From Leptoclinus maculatus (Eukaryota; Chordata; Actinopteri; Perciformes; Stichaeidae): DNA of 64,000 bases. Positions 1 through 12,084 of the stretch are shown here, piece after piece. The notes beneath the pieces are model-generated. The model saw only the letters and a program-made list of their open reading frames with translations. It was not told where the DNA came from and searched no databases. The stretch is taken from the NCBI GenBank assembly GCA_032191485.1, contig JAVDOI010000005.1:2440001-2504000 (forward strand), in the 5' to 3' direction. The position numbers and the translations under genes are program-made. Numbering within the stretch: position 1 is the first letter of the stretch; every line of letters starts with the position of its first letter.

Positions 1-880
1 GCAGGTGAGGGAGTGGCAATTCCATAGCTTGACATGGTGATTCATGACTTCCGGTTTTGCTTGTCCCATTTGTTTCCATTGTCCTTGGTTCACTCCGCTT
101 CAAACAACTGATATATATGAAGGGCGAGGTTACAGAGCATGCAAACAGATGTCCACCCCACATCTGTGATGGAAGAGGAACCTTAAGAATTGGGGATAAC
201 CATTGCTTAAAACTGCAACTCAAACCCAAACATGTGTCCTGTATTTGAGAAGATGAATTCAGTATGTTTCTACCTGTGGCAATGACCAGTGAGAAGGAAA
301 CCAAAAGTCCTTTCTTTTCAGGCTCAGAGCTTAATTAAGGATACAGCTTTGGCATTATTCAAGGTCCAAATAGGAAACCTGAAAATCTGATTTAGACCTG
401 TGGGAATAATAGACCACCATTATGAACAATTACGGAACACATGGCTTTAGATAATTAAAGACTCTACTAAATACTCCTCTGAGTGTTTTCATTGACTTTG
501 CTTTATCATATTTTGACTCAAACGATAAAAGATTAAACCCATTCAAGGTGTGTTCTAATGTCTGGGTGAGTAACAGTTTTTATCTTTTGTTTTCTTATCA
601 CCAGCAGTCATCTTTAACAATAGAAAGACTCAACAGTGACGCAACAACAATGGAAAGCAGAGATTACTTAAATGCATTACAGATCCATTAGTATTGTTTT
701 ACCATCCACCCAAATGAGATTATGAAGCTGCTTGAAAAGGGTCTGCTGTGCACTGCACAGCAGCATGGGTGTAGCCCTGCCATTTACAAAGCAACACAAA
801 TCAGCAATTGTTTTCAGTCATGCTATTTGAATCCTGTTGTTTCATAAGAGGTTCTGTAAAACAAAAACATTAGCTCCTAA
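1..880. other. No gene recognised
   Basis: Anonymous AT-rich DNA. Only a 63-codon ORF (57-248, plus) is present, with no recognisable domain or splice context. No transposon ends were identified. Confidence 0.5.
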
Positions 881-882
881 AA

Positions 883-2200
883 TTAGATTAGATCAGATCA
901 GATTCAAGTGTATTATTGTGTGTCAAGTGTTATTACAGCAATATATATATATATATAAATACATTTAAAAACATTATATATATATATTGCTGTATCATAT
1001 ATAAATGATGAGGATGCTCTTAATGGTGCAGCGGTAGAAGTTCACTACAATCTGTGTAGACAGAGGGACTTTCTTCAGTCTCCTCAAGAAGAAGAGATGC
1101 TGGTGAGCCTTCTTGACGAGGGTCAATGTGCTGAAGGTCCAAAGATAGTCCTTGGAGATGTGGACACCCAGACACTTAAAGCTGGCGACACACTCAACCT
1201 CTGTACCGTTGATACAGATGGGAGTGCGTTTGCCACCTTTGGGCTTCCTGAAGTCCACAATGAGCTCCTTGGTCTTCTTGGTGTTGAGAGTAAGGTTGTT
1301 GTCAGTACAACATGCTGCCAGTTGCTGGACCTCCGCGCTGTATGCTGGCTTATCATTGTTGTTGATGAGGCCAGCACAAGTTGTGTCTTCTGTGAACTTG
1401 ATAAATATATTAGAACCATGTATGTGCATGTCATTGTAGTTGAAGCGGAAGTATAGAAGAGGACTCAGCCCCGTGGGACACAGGTGTGCTGAGTTGAGGA
1501 GGTGTTTGTCTAACCTAACAGACTGGGGATCTGTTGGTTAGGAAGTCCACTATCCAGTGCAGAGTGGTGTTGATGCCCAGGTCACAGAGTTGAGTGATCA
1601 GTTTGGAGGGGATGATGAACAGCATTGTCAGATCAAAGTTGTTGTCCAGGTGGGTGAGAGCTGAGTGTAGGTTGTGGAGATGTTGTCCTACGTACACCTA
1701 TTCTGGTGGTAGGCGGGGGTCCAGTGTGGGTTGGAGGCAGGTTTTGAGATGAGCCAGGACCAGCAACTCGATGCACTTTATGATGGTGGGGGTGAGTGTA
1801 ACAGGACTGAAGTCATTAAAGCTCGCTACAGTGGTGTATTTCGGCACCGGTGGAGGTGGTTGCAAAGCACGTGGGACAGCCGTTTGGGCCAGTCACCGGT
1901 TGAAGATGTTTGTGGATGTGCTTGGCTTTCTTGATGCCTTTCTTCAGGATAGGCCTGGATGAACTGTAGGCCAAAGATTCAACTGATCTGATAGTAGTGT
2001 TGCATGCCTTTAGCAGTAGGTGAATCTGTCTGTATCTCCATGGCTTCTGATTTGGGAATGTTGTTAACCGTTTTAGGTTGATAACACTGTTGATGTTAGT
2101 GTTGTTATAGTCCAGAATGGAGGAGGAATTCAAATCAATGTCCATGTGGAAGTCCAGGGTGGTCTGGGTGGCAAACTTACTCCAGTCTGTGTGTTCTGAA
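883..2200 (-). mobile_element. Decayed non-LTR (LINE) retrotransposon, reverse transcriptase fragment
   Basis: Read on the minus strand, three consecutive pieces match the usual order of a fish LINE ORF2. 2145-1816 is the linker upstream of RT (PNQKPW motif, then a Lys-rich LKKGIKKAK stretch). 1697-1515 is the palm region (TLHSALTHLDN, LGINTTLHWIVDFLT). 1429-995 is RT through thumb (DTTCAGLI, NLTLNTKKTKELIVDFRK, SFKCLGVHI, FYRCTIKSIL). The pieces lie in different frames, so the ORF is broken. The catalytic YADD-type motif reads FTED, so the first Asp is lost and the copy is dead. A GATCA/GATTA-type tail near 883-905 probably marks the 3' end. The family is likely Rex1/Babar or L2-like; I could not decide between them. 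Confidence 0.8.
934..994. repeat. AT dinucleotide tract forming an inverted repeat
   Basis: The sequence acagcaatatatat is mirrored by atatatattgctgt about 25 bases later, giving a cruciform-capable AT-rich dyad at the 3' edge of the LINE fragment. It may be simple-repeat expansion rather than a functional site. Confidence 0.6.
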
Positions 2201-3180
2201 TTGATAATGTAAGTTTATTCAGCCAGGCCCTGTGTTCTTTTTAGTTGTTTGTTTATTGAATTAAATCCAAAGAGGCAGAAACACTTATATTTTCATGTCA
2301 CTGCCATTAAGAGGCTACTTCTCCGGGAGGAAAGCAAACGGCAGCTTGGAAGACGGACCTTCAGTTAGCGACTGTAGCAACTGGATTTCAGTCAGCGCAA
2401 ACCCAAACGTCAGGGAACGAGAGGTCTTCTTTTTCTGCCATTTTGGTTTCAATCCAATAAACATATGGAAACATACATGGACAATCCCAACTCTTGGGCC
2501 TGATCTGGCTGGTAAATACGCTAGCTTGCTGTTTGCAAAATGCATTATTCCAATTTCATCGTATTTAGAACAACATTATTATCTGCAGTGTTCCTTTATT
2601 TTATTTGGACCATTGGCTCCATGATAATAACTAGCTTTCCGTTTGTAAAATACTTTATCAGCTAACAATACAAAGCAACAAACATCAGATCCATGCAGTG
2701 AAGCTAAGTTACAGCTAGCTGGCAGACCTTAGCTGGCTGGCTCGCTAACGTTATCGTTGGCAAAATACTATCTGAGTGAATTTAGTTTACTAGCTTGCAA
2801 ATTATTTCACTGACAAACGTGATCAATGATACTAACTTAGGGATCACATCAAACAGTATCGATTTTAGCCAACAATAAATGATTTTAGGGTACAAACATA
2901 ATTGTATAACTAAGGATTGCTTTCTACTAGCAGAGAGCGATGCAAGGCAGGGGTGGCCAACTAGCTAACTGTAAGCTAAGACAAACTACGGTTAGCCAGC
3001 TAGCTTTAACCTAGCTTTGCGGCATGGTTCTGGTGTTGGTTGCTTCGTAATGTTCGCTGATGAAGTCATTTGCAAACGACAAGCACATACGAAGTGCGAG
3101 CATGCGCACACATGATCAACAGGATGCTGGTTGCAGTTAATGGATTCACTCTCTAGCTTGCTACACCACCACCGCAATTC
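2201..3180. other. No gene recognised; TAGC/GCTA-rich stretch
   Basis: No supported coding region. From about 2630 to 3015 the words TAGCTAGC, AGCTAAC and GCTAACGTTA recur many times, a compositional habit common in teleost intergenic and promoter-proximal DNA. The ORF at 2295-2624 has no recognisable domain. Confidence 0.4.
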
Positions 3181-3222
3181 CTCTCCCTCTATCTCTGTCT
3201 CTTTCTTTCTCTCTCTCTCTCC
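3180..3222. repeat. Imperfect CT microsatellite
   Basis: Interrupted CT/TCTT run on the plus strand. Confidence 0.8.
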
Positions 3223-3767
3223 CACTTGCTCGTTCTCATTGAGCCGAGATGACTGACAATGGGACTCCATATTAACTTTTGATGCCCACCAGTGTTGTTC
3301 AGAAAGATACACATAATACCTTTACCTGGATGCTGAACTTGTCACAAATTGTAGTGAATGACAAGACAGATAATGTAGTTTTAAGAAATTCATTGTATTA
3401 CCCATTGGCATATTGTTTTTGTCACCTATATCTGATAGTAGCAGAGGATATTTGAAAAAAGACAAAAGATCAAAAGATCACTGTCTTCAGTGGCAGCTTT
3501 GGCTCTGACTTGAATGTAAAGTGAAAATGTTGCACAATATTGAGATTTTCTGAGTCAACCTGAAATGTGACAACATTGGGTGTTTGGACAGCGTTCACCT
3601 CCTTTAACCAACAGTGATAACTGGGTTGAGACTTCGGTGGTTTGAGCCTAATCACAATAAAGCAGCACCTGTGGTTTGACATGGATTAATCCATCTGAAC
3701 ATATTCTTTAATCAAAGCAAAGTCACACAGCAAATATTTGATGAAATGAAAATAAGGCTAGCATGAC

Positions 3768-4926
3768 TAAATCAATCAACGGATCACAAACCTCACGGTT
3801 CGGTTCGGATCACGGTTCTTGAGTCACGGTTCGGATCATTTTTCGGATCAACAAAGAAAAGGGGAGGAGTCAAATATAACTTTGCTTTCCATTTATTAAT
3901 TAAAGAACTTCAAGAACACTTAAAGAAAATAACTTTGGCTATAGTCTTACATAAAAACTAAAATATTGAAGATGTCCAATTTGAAATGAAATAAATAAAT
4001 ACAATTAAAACATTCAAGAATATTCAATTCTGTTTAAGTTTAAGTGCAACATGAGGTATGTTGATGCCCTCGTCCTTTGATCAATATTGAAAGAATATGT
4101 GAGCTAGCTTCCACTGTTTCAACTGAACTGAACTGCTCGGCAACAACTTGGGTCTGTGTTTACTTCCTGTCAGGTTATGTCGTTCAAATACACAATAATG
4201 TTTACCATTACTGTGACATTATTTTCAAAAAGATGAGAATATCTCCATTGTCTGGGGAGAGGGTAGACCTTTCTGTAGTGACTGTTACTACTGGGCCTGT
4301 CTAGCTTCACTCTGATGCTTCTGTCAGCACCTGCACCAGGTGTGTGTCTGTGTGACTCTCACAGAGGGGGCGTGTCTACAGCACCTGTCTGTGTGACTCT
4401 CCCAGAGGGGGCGTGTCTGCAGCACCTGTCTGTGTGACTCTCACAGAGGGGGCGTGTCTACAGCACCTGTCTGTGTGACTCTCCCAGAGGGGGCGTGTCT
4501 GCAGCACCGGACTATGAATCACTCCTCCGTGGTGAAAGCGGTCACAGTCTTTTCCTTGTCGTATGTCTTTCTTTTTAAATAACGCCTACATACCGTAACG
4601 GTTTTGTCCACCACCCTTATCCGTCATTATACTTTACAGGGAAGACAAAATGATCCCAAACTTGTGACTTAAATGACCCGGGGGCTTCTGAAGTTCCTCC
4701 GCTCGCCATGACTTTCGCCGTTAAATGCTTTTAACCTGCTCCGTTCACGTGAACACATGCTTTATATCTGTTCACTGACACTCTGCAGTGATATTCGGGG
4801 ACTTGTTACTTGAAAAGGAACAGCAGCAGTAAAACTGTATTACACACTATGAGGATTACACTGTAAAAAACCGTGAGGGTTGATCCGAACGGATTACGGA
4901 TCGACCCGTGATCCGTTACACCACTA
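3768..4926 (-). mobile_element. Non-autonomous hAT-like DNA transposon, copy 1
   Basis: This block is the reverse complement of the element at 21753-23000. Both share the subterminal word CACGGTTCGGATCA, the same internal AT-rich section and the same 41-bp internal repeats. The right end reads TGATCCGTTACACCACTA, matching the other copy's terminus. The left end (TAAATCAATCAACGGATC) has diverged from the canonical TAGGGGTGCAACGGATC. No clear 8-bp target duplication survives, so this insertion is probably the older one. It contains no transposase; the 75-codon ORF at 4077-4304 is incidental. Confidence 0.8.
4327..4507 (-). repeat. 41-bp tandem repeat inside the hAT copy
   Basis: About four copies of a unit containing CACCTGTCTGTGTGACTCTC and GAGGGGGCGTGTCT. 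Units alternate between CTCACAG and CTCCCAG variants, which suggests duplication of a two-unit block. The same array occurs in the other copy (22258-22430) with a different variant pattern. Confidence 0.85.
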
Positions 4927-5336
4927 CTATGTACTGTAAACATAATTTATACGTACAAATACAGGATTTTTTCTGAATAAATGGAAAACACAATGTGGAG
5001 AGTGTAATCCCACTGTGTAACTACTTGTGTGAATTAAAGTCTGGTGTGAACTTCAATTTGCTGCATCTCCCTTCTTTGTTACAGCCAACAAGCCGGTTGT
5101 AACAGATATGGTTACTCATAGAAGATTTAGTTCACACAGTAAATGATCATTTAAAAGCTCAATGAATTAAATTTGAACAGCATTGAATACTGATCTAAGC
5201 CTATTCAATCTGTTGCCCCTCTTGTCTTGTCTTGGTGTCCTATGGTATTTTTCAGAAACACAAACCACAATTCTTTATTTTAACATGCAATGCAATAGAT
5301 CTGCTTTCTACTTATGCTTGACCCATTCAATACACA
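4927..5336. other. No gene recognised
   Basis: AT-rich sequence without recognisable coding or repeat ends. Confidence 0.4.
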
Positions 5337-5342
5337 ACATAC

Positions 5343-5686
5343 TATGGAAGCCCATTTCCGCCACTGTGAGGAAAAACTTAACATCCTGTAAGTCATTATA
5401 ATGAGATACTATCTCATTATAATGACTTCGCATCTCAAAATTTCGACTTACTATCTCGAAATTTCGAAAGTCGAAATAATGAGATAATATCTCATTATTT
5501 TGAGATAGTAAATCGAAATTATGAAATAGTATGTCATTATTTTGAGATAGTAAGATGACATTTTGAGATGGTATCTCATTATTTCAACTTTCGAAATTTC
5601 GAGATAGTAAGTCGAAATTTTGAGATAGTAAATCGAAATTATGAGATAGTAAGTCGAAATTTTGAGATAGTAAATGGGCTTCCATA
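5343..5686. mobile_element. 344-bp MITE with internal 20-bp arrays
   Basis: The ends are perfect 15-bp inverted repeats (TATGGAAGCCCATTT and its complement), flanked by an identical ACATAC on both sides (5337-5342 and 5687-5692), read as a 6-bp target duplication. Between 5400 and 5672 the interior consists of degenerate units of the type GAGATAGTAAGTCGAAATTT in both orientations, so it folds on itself. There is no coding capacity; the 79-codon minus ORF at 5451-5690 is a translation of the repeat. Confidence 0.85.
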
Positions 5687-5692
5687 ACATAC

Positions 5693-6967
5693 ACCTGCTG
5701 TCATTTTAATCCTTGAACATTAACTGGGTCTGCAACATGGTGGGCAATAAATGGTGTAGACTAAGTACTGAATTTTACAGAATTGCCTTTTCTCAATTTG
5801 TCCTTCAATCAAATTCAATGCAACAGGTCCACAAATTCATTTTAGACGAGGTCAGAAGTCTAGACACTGCCAATAAGTCAGGGCTAACAGTGGATAGGGG
5901 GTGAGGTGCCATCTGAATAGGTGGTTTTCCCAAATATGTGCAGTAACTTATTCTGCCACTGGGGCCAGAACAGAGTAAAGCCAAGAGGACTCACCACAAG
6001 CTCTTTGGAGTGAGGAGCACAAAATTAAATTCTAAATGTAACTAGAGGGGCTGAACAGAGCTTTCCATAAGCACTGGCTTAACAGGCGACAACTCATTTC
6101 AGTCCAGTCGTTTTTACTTCAAGATGTATTTTGCAATACAATTTAGTATTATATCAATAATATTGTTCTTATAAGAGATAGGGTTGGACCATGAAATGGT
6201 AAGGTGAAGAATCACAGGCCAAATGCTCTTTCCAGCATAGTTTCACTTGAATAAGATTGTGATCTTGTGTCCAAAAAAACGATTTAATTCTTTGAAACTT
6301 TGTGACTAGCCTAATGTTTTCTGACACATTGTACAACACCTTCTTTAATACATCTCAAAGATTCACATTAAAAAAATCATAATTTATAAATGATCAATGC
6401 AAAGCCATATGAACTGTGTGGACTCCAAAACATCGTTGAATTCCTATGAAGTTTTTAAAAGAAAAAATAGAAATTTAACTTTGGGTCTGGTCATTACGTC
6501 TGGTCATTACGTGTCTGGCTGGCTTAGAGAATATTTTTTTTGATAAGATTATCTCACACGAAACTAGCTACTGACGCCATGGCAACTGTTGCAGGAGGTC
6601 ATTACGATACACATCAAAAAGTGAATTTGCCTCGCTCCCGATATTACATGTGAGTAACAGTCTCAGTAGAACTCAGTCGAAAGTTCCTCTGACATGAACA
6701 TAGTCATTAATCACAGTAAACCTGTTCCCTCTATTGTTCAGTGCTGTCAATTGTGTGTTAGCAACACAATGCAACTTGTCAACATTGGCAAAGTTACAGC
6801 AGCAGTCAGTCTCAAGTAGCAGTCGGTGCATACGTAATACCTAAGTGCTTAAAGAATGGTCACCACCTGACACACAGACATGTCATTGAAAAATGCATTG
6901 CAATATCTTATTGTAATTCAATTATTGTTATATTCATCTTTATTTTGTTGTATTTGCTGGTTGTGAG
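5693..6967. other. No gene recognised
   Basis: Anonymous AT-rich sequence. Short ORFs only (for example 5713-5904), none with a recognisable domain. Confidence 0.4.
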
Positions 6968-7217
6968 ACATCCATCCATTATCCAAACCGCATATCCCAG
7001 GTGACTTTGGGCCAAGGCAGGGACACTCACATTCTCACATTTAGAGTCCTCAGTTAACATGAGCTGCATTTCTTTGGACTGTGGGATGAAGCCGGAGAAC
7101 CCGGAAGGAACCCACTTGGGAGAACATGTGAACTCCACACAGAAGGCCCATCTAACCAAACCCGGGCCCTGCTTGCTGTGAGGTGACGGCTAGCCACTAC
7201 ACCACCGTGCAGCCCGT
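6968..7217 (-). mobile_element. tRNA-derived SINE-like repeat
   Basis: On the minus strand it begins GGGCTGCACGGTGGTGTAGT followed by GGCTAGC (box A-like) and has a degenerate box B (CCCGGGTTTGGTTAG). It continues with the conserved fish SINE body (GTGTGGAGTTCACATGTTCT, TCCACAGTCCAAAG type words) and ends near GGATAATGGATGGATG. This layout is the common teleost tRNA-headed SINE; the exact family was not determined. The 83-codon minus ORF across it (6908-7159) is not a gene. Confidence 0.75.
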
Positions 7218-7469
7218 TGTGAGACATTATTTAAAAATATTTTACCACATTGTACCATAAAAAAATAATTAAAGCTGTCTCTTTTTCCATGCATAGTTGG
7301 ACTGGCCATTGGGAGCAACGAAGACAAGGATTTAATGAAGGAATAAAAAGATTTGTCTCCAATGTCTAGTGGAAAGAATTTTGGACCTTAACTTCAAGAT
7401 ACTTGATCATGAACAAACCTTGAGATGTCTGTGTCAAACTTCTTCATCAATATCATCATATAATAGCAA

Positions 7470-9150
7470 TCAGATGACCACTCCCTCAACATCCTAATAC
7501 TACTTGACCTCAGTGCAGCCTTTGAAACCGTCGACCACTTATCCTCCTCTCCCATCTTGAGTCCTCCCTCCATATCACTAGCACAGCCCTCTCCTGGTTC
7601 AAATCATACCTCCCCGACCTGGATGCAAGTCAACTTTCTCAAACTTAACAGCGACAAATCTGAAATCCTCATCATTGGCCCCAAATCATTAAACAAATCC
7701 CACCACAACTTCTCTCTCTGCATCATTTTCGATCAAACTCTCTCCTTCGAACGCCACGTCAATCACATCACAAAAACCGCCTTCTTTCATCTCAAAAACA
7801 TCGCCCGTCTCGGCCCCTCCCTCTCCTCCTCAGCTGCTGGAACACTCATCCACGCCTTCATCACCTCTCGACTGGACTACTGCAACAGCATCCTGTACGG
7901 CTCATCCACCAAAATCATCAACAAACTACAATACATCCAGAACTTAGCTGCCCGTCTGCTCTCCCACTCCACCAGAGATCACATCACCCCAGTCCTTCAG
8001 AATCTCCACTGGCTCCCCATACAGCAAAGAATCCAGTTCAGGTTCTACTCATCACATACAAAGCCCTTCATAACATCGCCCCTTCATACCTTTCAGACCT
8101 CCTGCATCGACACGCTCCCAACCGCAACCTCAGATCCGCCAACTCTGTCCAAGCATTGGACCTGGGGGGACAGGGGCCCAATCCCAATGTCCCCCCTAAA
8201 CCCTCAAACCCTGAACCCTCAAGGACTTACTGACGTCACCTGGTAAGTGGTTGAGTGTGAGAGACTGTGAGGGCTTGAAATGGTGTAAATAGGAATGGGA
8301 CAGCACTTTGCTGCAACATGTCATGTTACCATGAAAACGACAAAAAATAAGATGTATAATTGTGGGTATTTATTTATACTTTGTACTCCCTGATTTGAAA
8401 GTCTTCCAGGCTCTTTCCTCAAAAGATGAGAGGTAACGTCAGATAATCTATTTACTCGTTTTTGTCAAAACGGCTTCAATGAAAAAATCAAATATTTGAT
8501 GAATGAATAAATATTCTCTGATTTCAAGTTTATTTTTTGTTCCATCTTTAACCCTTGATGTTTCTGAGTAAATGTAATACTCCAGGCTGAACACACGTGA
8601 TCCGTCCTCTTTGTTTACCTTTTTTTTTTACGTCTCCATGCGTCCACTGGTTACCCCGTGTTTAACGTCGCATTGCAATGATTTGTGGGTAATTCCCTTA
8701 GGCTAAATCAGCATACCATGCTGACTTACGGAAAGGGTTCATAAAGGGCTCAATATGTCTGCAAGAGAGCCTCAAACACTTGACGATTTGACAGTGGGAC
8801 AGCCCTAAACCCTCACGGACTTCGCGGGAGCGCGCTTCAAAGTCCGTGAGTCCGTAAGGGGGGACATTGGGATTGGGCCTTCTCTATTGCTGCCCCCTCC
8901 CTCCAGAACTCTCTCCCCCAGCCCCTCAGACATCCCCCGTCACTCGCCACTTTCAAAACTGCACTTAAAAGTCATCTATTTAAATCTGCTTTTAACCTGT
9001 GAAGTTAGTTATGTATGTTTTTGTTTTGTTTCTTACTGTTATAATGTCATCTATCAGCCTTGATTATATTGTTATTGCTTTTATTGTTTCTGTTTTTACC
9101 ATGTAAAGTACCGTTTAAAGCGCTATATAAATGAAATGTATTATTATTAC
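7470..9150 (+). mobile_element. L2-like LINE 3' half, interrupted
   Basis: The plus-strand translation starts with an RT block (LLDLSAAFETVDH), then jumps directly to the thumb and C-terminal region (LNSDKSEILIIGP, SRLDYCNSILYG, LQYIQNLAARLL, LHWLPIQQRI). The segment with the catalytic YADD box is missing, so this is an internally deleted, dead copy. The C-terminal coding part is split at 8175 by a 705-bp MITE and resumes at 8880 with FSIAAPSLQNSLP. The 3' end is typical of L2-class elements: a CGCTATATAAATGAAATG motif followed by ATT repeats near 9120-9150. An A/T-tailed hAT insertion follows immediately. Confidence 0.85.
8175..8879. mobile_element. 705-bp MITE inserted in the L2 element
   Basis: The termini are inverted repeats GGCCCAATCCCAATGTCCCC at the left and its complement at the right, followed by further paired words (CCTTACGGACT type near the right end). 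The flanking LINE reading frame is restored if the block is removed, which proves insertion into a pre-existing LINE. The target duplication is too short or too G-rich to resolve. It contains no transposase. The termini resemble the abundant fish GGGCC-ATCCCAAT class (ISL2EU-like in my recollection), so the superfamily is tentative. Confidence 0.8.
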
Positions 9151-9162
9151 ATATATATATAT

Positions 9163-9972
9163 AAGTGCTGGGCAAGTTAACGCGTTATAATCGCGTTAAC
9201 ACATTCATTAATTAACGCCGACAATTATTTGATCGCGCATTAACGCATTTTTTTTATTATTATTAAGCGGACATTTTTAACACAAGAACCGGCCGGCCGG
9301 CAGCGAGCAGTGAACAGCTGTTTGTGTGGCGTCTCTTCCGTCTCTTCCTGTTTCCTTCACCTACATTCCCCTGGGTCCTAAGTCCCTCCATGTACAGCTT
9401 CTTATCACCTTCTATGTACCAATGTACATTTATAACAAATACCACACATATTACGGTAATCAGCGTTGCATATGTGTCTGAGCAAAATACCAAAAAAAGC
9501 AAAAAATAAATGATTAATTTAGAGTTTTTAAAGTGTTTTAGTTTGTAATATGTATAATAAGCATATCATTTAGTTATCACTACTGAGAATTTAACAAACA
9601 TAAAAACATTTTTTTAAAACATGGCGTAGATAGGTTTACAGTTTTCAAGGTGTATATTTCAAATTCCATCTCTTACACACATGAAAATAAAGTTGTGAAC
9701 ACCGGCTGAATATCTATTAGAATAATTATAAGTGTATTATAACTGCTACTGTGTAAAGTGAATACTGCTGTTAAAAAGCACCTTATTTGTTTAAAGTGTT
9801 TGCAAACCAAATGTTATTGCACGTTTGTTCATATAGCAGTACTTTTAAAATAAAAGTGCGCAATACACTACTTTTTAATTCATTATTGAATTTTGCACAT
9901 AACAATGCGATTAATCACAGAAAAATCATGCGATTAATCGAGATTAAAAATTGTAATCGTTGCCCAGCACTA
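9163..9972. mobile_element. Non-autonomous hAT-like element, about 810 bp
   Basis: The ends are inverted repeats AGTGCTGGGCAA and TTGCCCAGCACT, with subterminal palindromic TTAACGCG and GCGATTAATC words. The insertion sits in the AT-rich tail of the L2 element, so the exact target duplication cannot be read. Short ORFs on both strands (9263-9502 minus, 9324-9509 plus) show no transposase motif. Confidence 0.75.
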
Positions 9973-12084
9973 ATATATATATAATTATATGTTTGTCTGT
10001 GTATGTGTGTGTTTCATCACAGTACAGTCATAACATTAAGTAAGTATGGAGTACCTATTTGAACATTAGTAGCCCACTTTTGTTGTACACCCTACTAAGA
10101 AGTCCCTCATTATGATTATGACAATTAGCTACAGATTGTTTACTGTGGAATTCACAATTAGTTCCTTATTAATGAACCAGAGAAATAAGGATTCTCAAAA
10201 GAAATATTATAACCATTATATTAAGACAACATATACATTAATATTTGCATGCATGATATAAGTGATGCTGACGCCTTAAAACTCTAATAAATAGTGTATG
10301 CAAGATTTGACCTGGGAGCTGTGTAAAGGCAATGACTCCAAACACAAACTGCTTTCACAAAGTGTATTTATACATTTTCAAAATGTCTCAACGTCTAGCA
10401 AAATAACAAGTAGACTAAAAATGAATAAAGACCCATAGAGGAATGGAAAAAAATCAAAAGGAAAAGTTTTGATTGGACGATTGATTGGATTTGCCTTCAC
10501 TAATTTAATAACAAAATGATCTGAGTGGATTCATCATGTGTGTCAATCTCTTAGAATTATTATAGATGACTGACAGTTAGCATCATGCTACATTAGTAGA
10601 GCCTCGCATGGTAAGCGTTAGCATGTTTGTTGTTTGCGGAAATGCTAACTGCTTGCAGCATATGTTTGGCTTCACTTCACTCACCAGTTTTTGTTGGACA
10701 GTTAGCGCACAGCCTGAATCAGTGATCAAATGTGTGCATGCTCCAAAGCAACAACTAAGGAGTTTTAGTTCGATCTGGTGTCCGAAATTAGCCTGAAAAG
10801 ACCGGAATTAAATGAGCAACAAGTTCCAAACATGGATTCAGTGAACAGGATACAGCATTGGAGGCGGGCTCTGGTTCATTCCTATGAAAGTTGCCCTGAT
10901 AGACTTCCGGCTATCTTCCACATCTATGGGCCCATAGAACAAGCGTACTAGCGTTTCCTTTAACCCCACTTACCAGCCGCTGGTTCTCAGGAGGAAGAAA
11001 ATTAAACCTGGATTCGGCTATTAGTGCATTTTACAACTTTTAGGACCTAATTATTTTATAAGGGATATTAAGGTTTTTACCTCAAAAGAATTTTATAGAG
11101 ACTTTACAAACATCTCTTTCCGAATGTATATGTCAAGAGGAAAAAAAGTATTTTATTTTGGGGCCTAGTGGCATCACATGATGGACCCTGAGGGTTGTTA
11201 TTACACGCTTTGGCGGTCTTGTCTCGAAAGTAACCCACAAGTTGCAAAACTCTAGCGAGATCACATTGTTGATCAAATTGTAAATTGTAAATTGTTGAGG
11301 TTTTTAGCAAAAAGATCAACTTTGCTGTAACCTTGGGGTGAAATGAGTATATACCTGGCCTAGAGTTAGCTTACGCAGGAACCCTACACGCTAGCTACTG
11401 AACAAGTGGAGATAAATATTACTGTTATATACAGTATTCTGTCTGGTAATTCAGTCTTTAACAACACATCGTATTTTATAAGATGATCAGTAACCAGCAG
11501 CTGTCAACTAAAGAAGTAGAAGTACTTCAAAATTGTACCTGAGTACAATACTGAATGTGCTAAGAGACTTTCCACCACTGGATAAAGATGTGGTTCTACC
11601 ACATAGGCTGGAGTTGTCCCTCTGCGCCATGGTGCAGTTGCTATGAGCAACAGCGTCCATCAAGCATTGTGGTAGGGATAAAATACAGTACACATAGATC
11701 TACTAGATAGTACTAGTTTACTTTACGTAAAATTGTGTTTTTTTAACTGCATCTTCAAGAAAGACCGCTTGTTCTGAAATGCAGAAGTCACAGGTTTGGT
11801 TGCTCTTGGCATGCAAGAGAGATAAGCCAAATGTGTAGGTGTATGAGCTGTTATCAGTGTATCAGGTTGAACTGATAGCTCTGGGCGATGCTGAGTGTTG
11901 CTGTTTGTCTAGCAGGAGTGGTGCTGGTGAGGGAGCGAAACCCAAGGAGTAAAAAACTAGAGGGACATCTGAACAGAAGAAGAAACAGCACCAGCCTTGC
12001 CAGCACAGTAGTCCAAGGCCTAAAGAGTGCCCGGAAATGACTCAGCATTTTCTAACTTCTGATTCCCTTGTTTTGAAGTCAATG
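9973..12084. other. No gene recognised
   Basis: Anonymous sequence with several short ORFs. The 64-codon minus ORF at 11854-12048 has a hydrophobic N-terminal segment resembling a signal sequence, but there is no supporting splice, promoter or family evidence. Words such as GTTAGCATCATGCTA (near 10577) are simple dyads. Confidence 0.4.

Noticed and set aside
1097..1456. 119-codon plus ORF
   Set aside because: Antisense to the LINE reverse transcriptase fragment, which has the recognisable motifs.
4077..4304. 75-codon ORF sharing a peptide with 22329-22535
   Set aside because: Both are inside copies of the same non-autonomous hAT, so the shared peptide is repeat homology.
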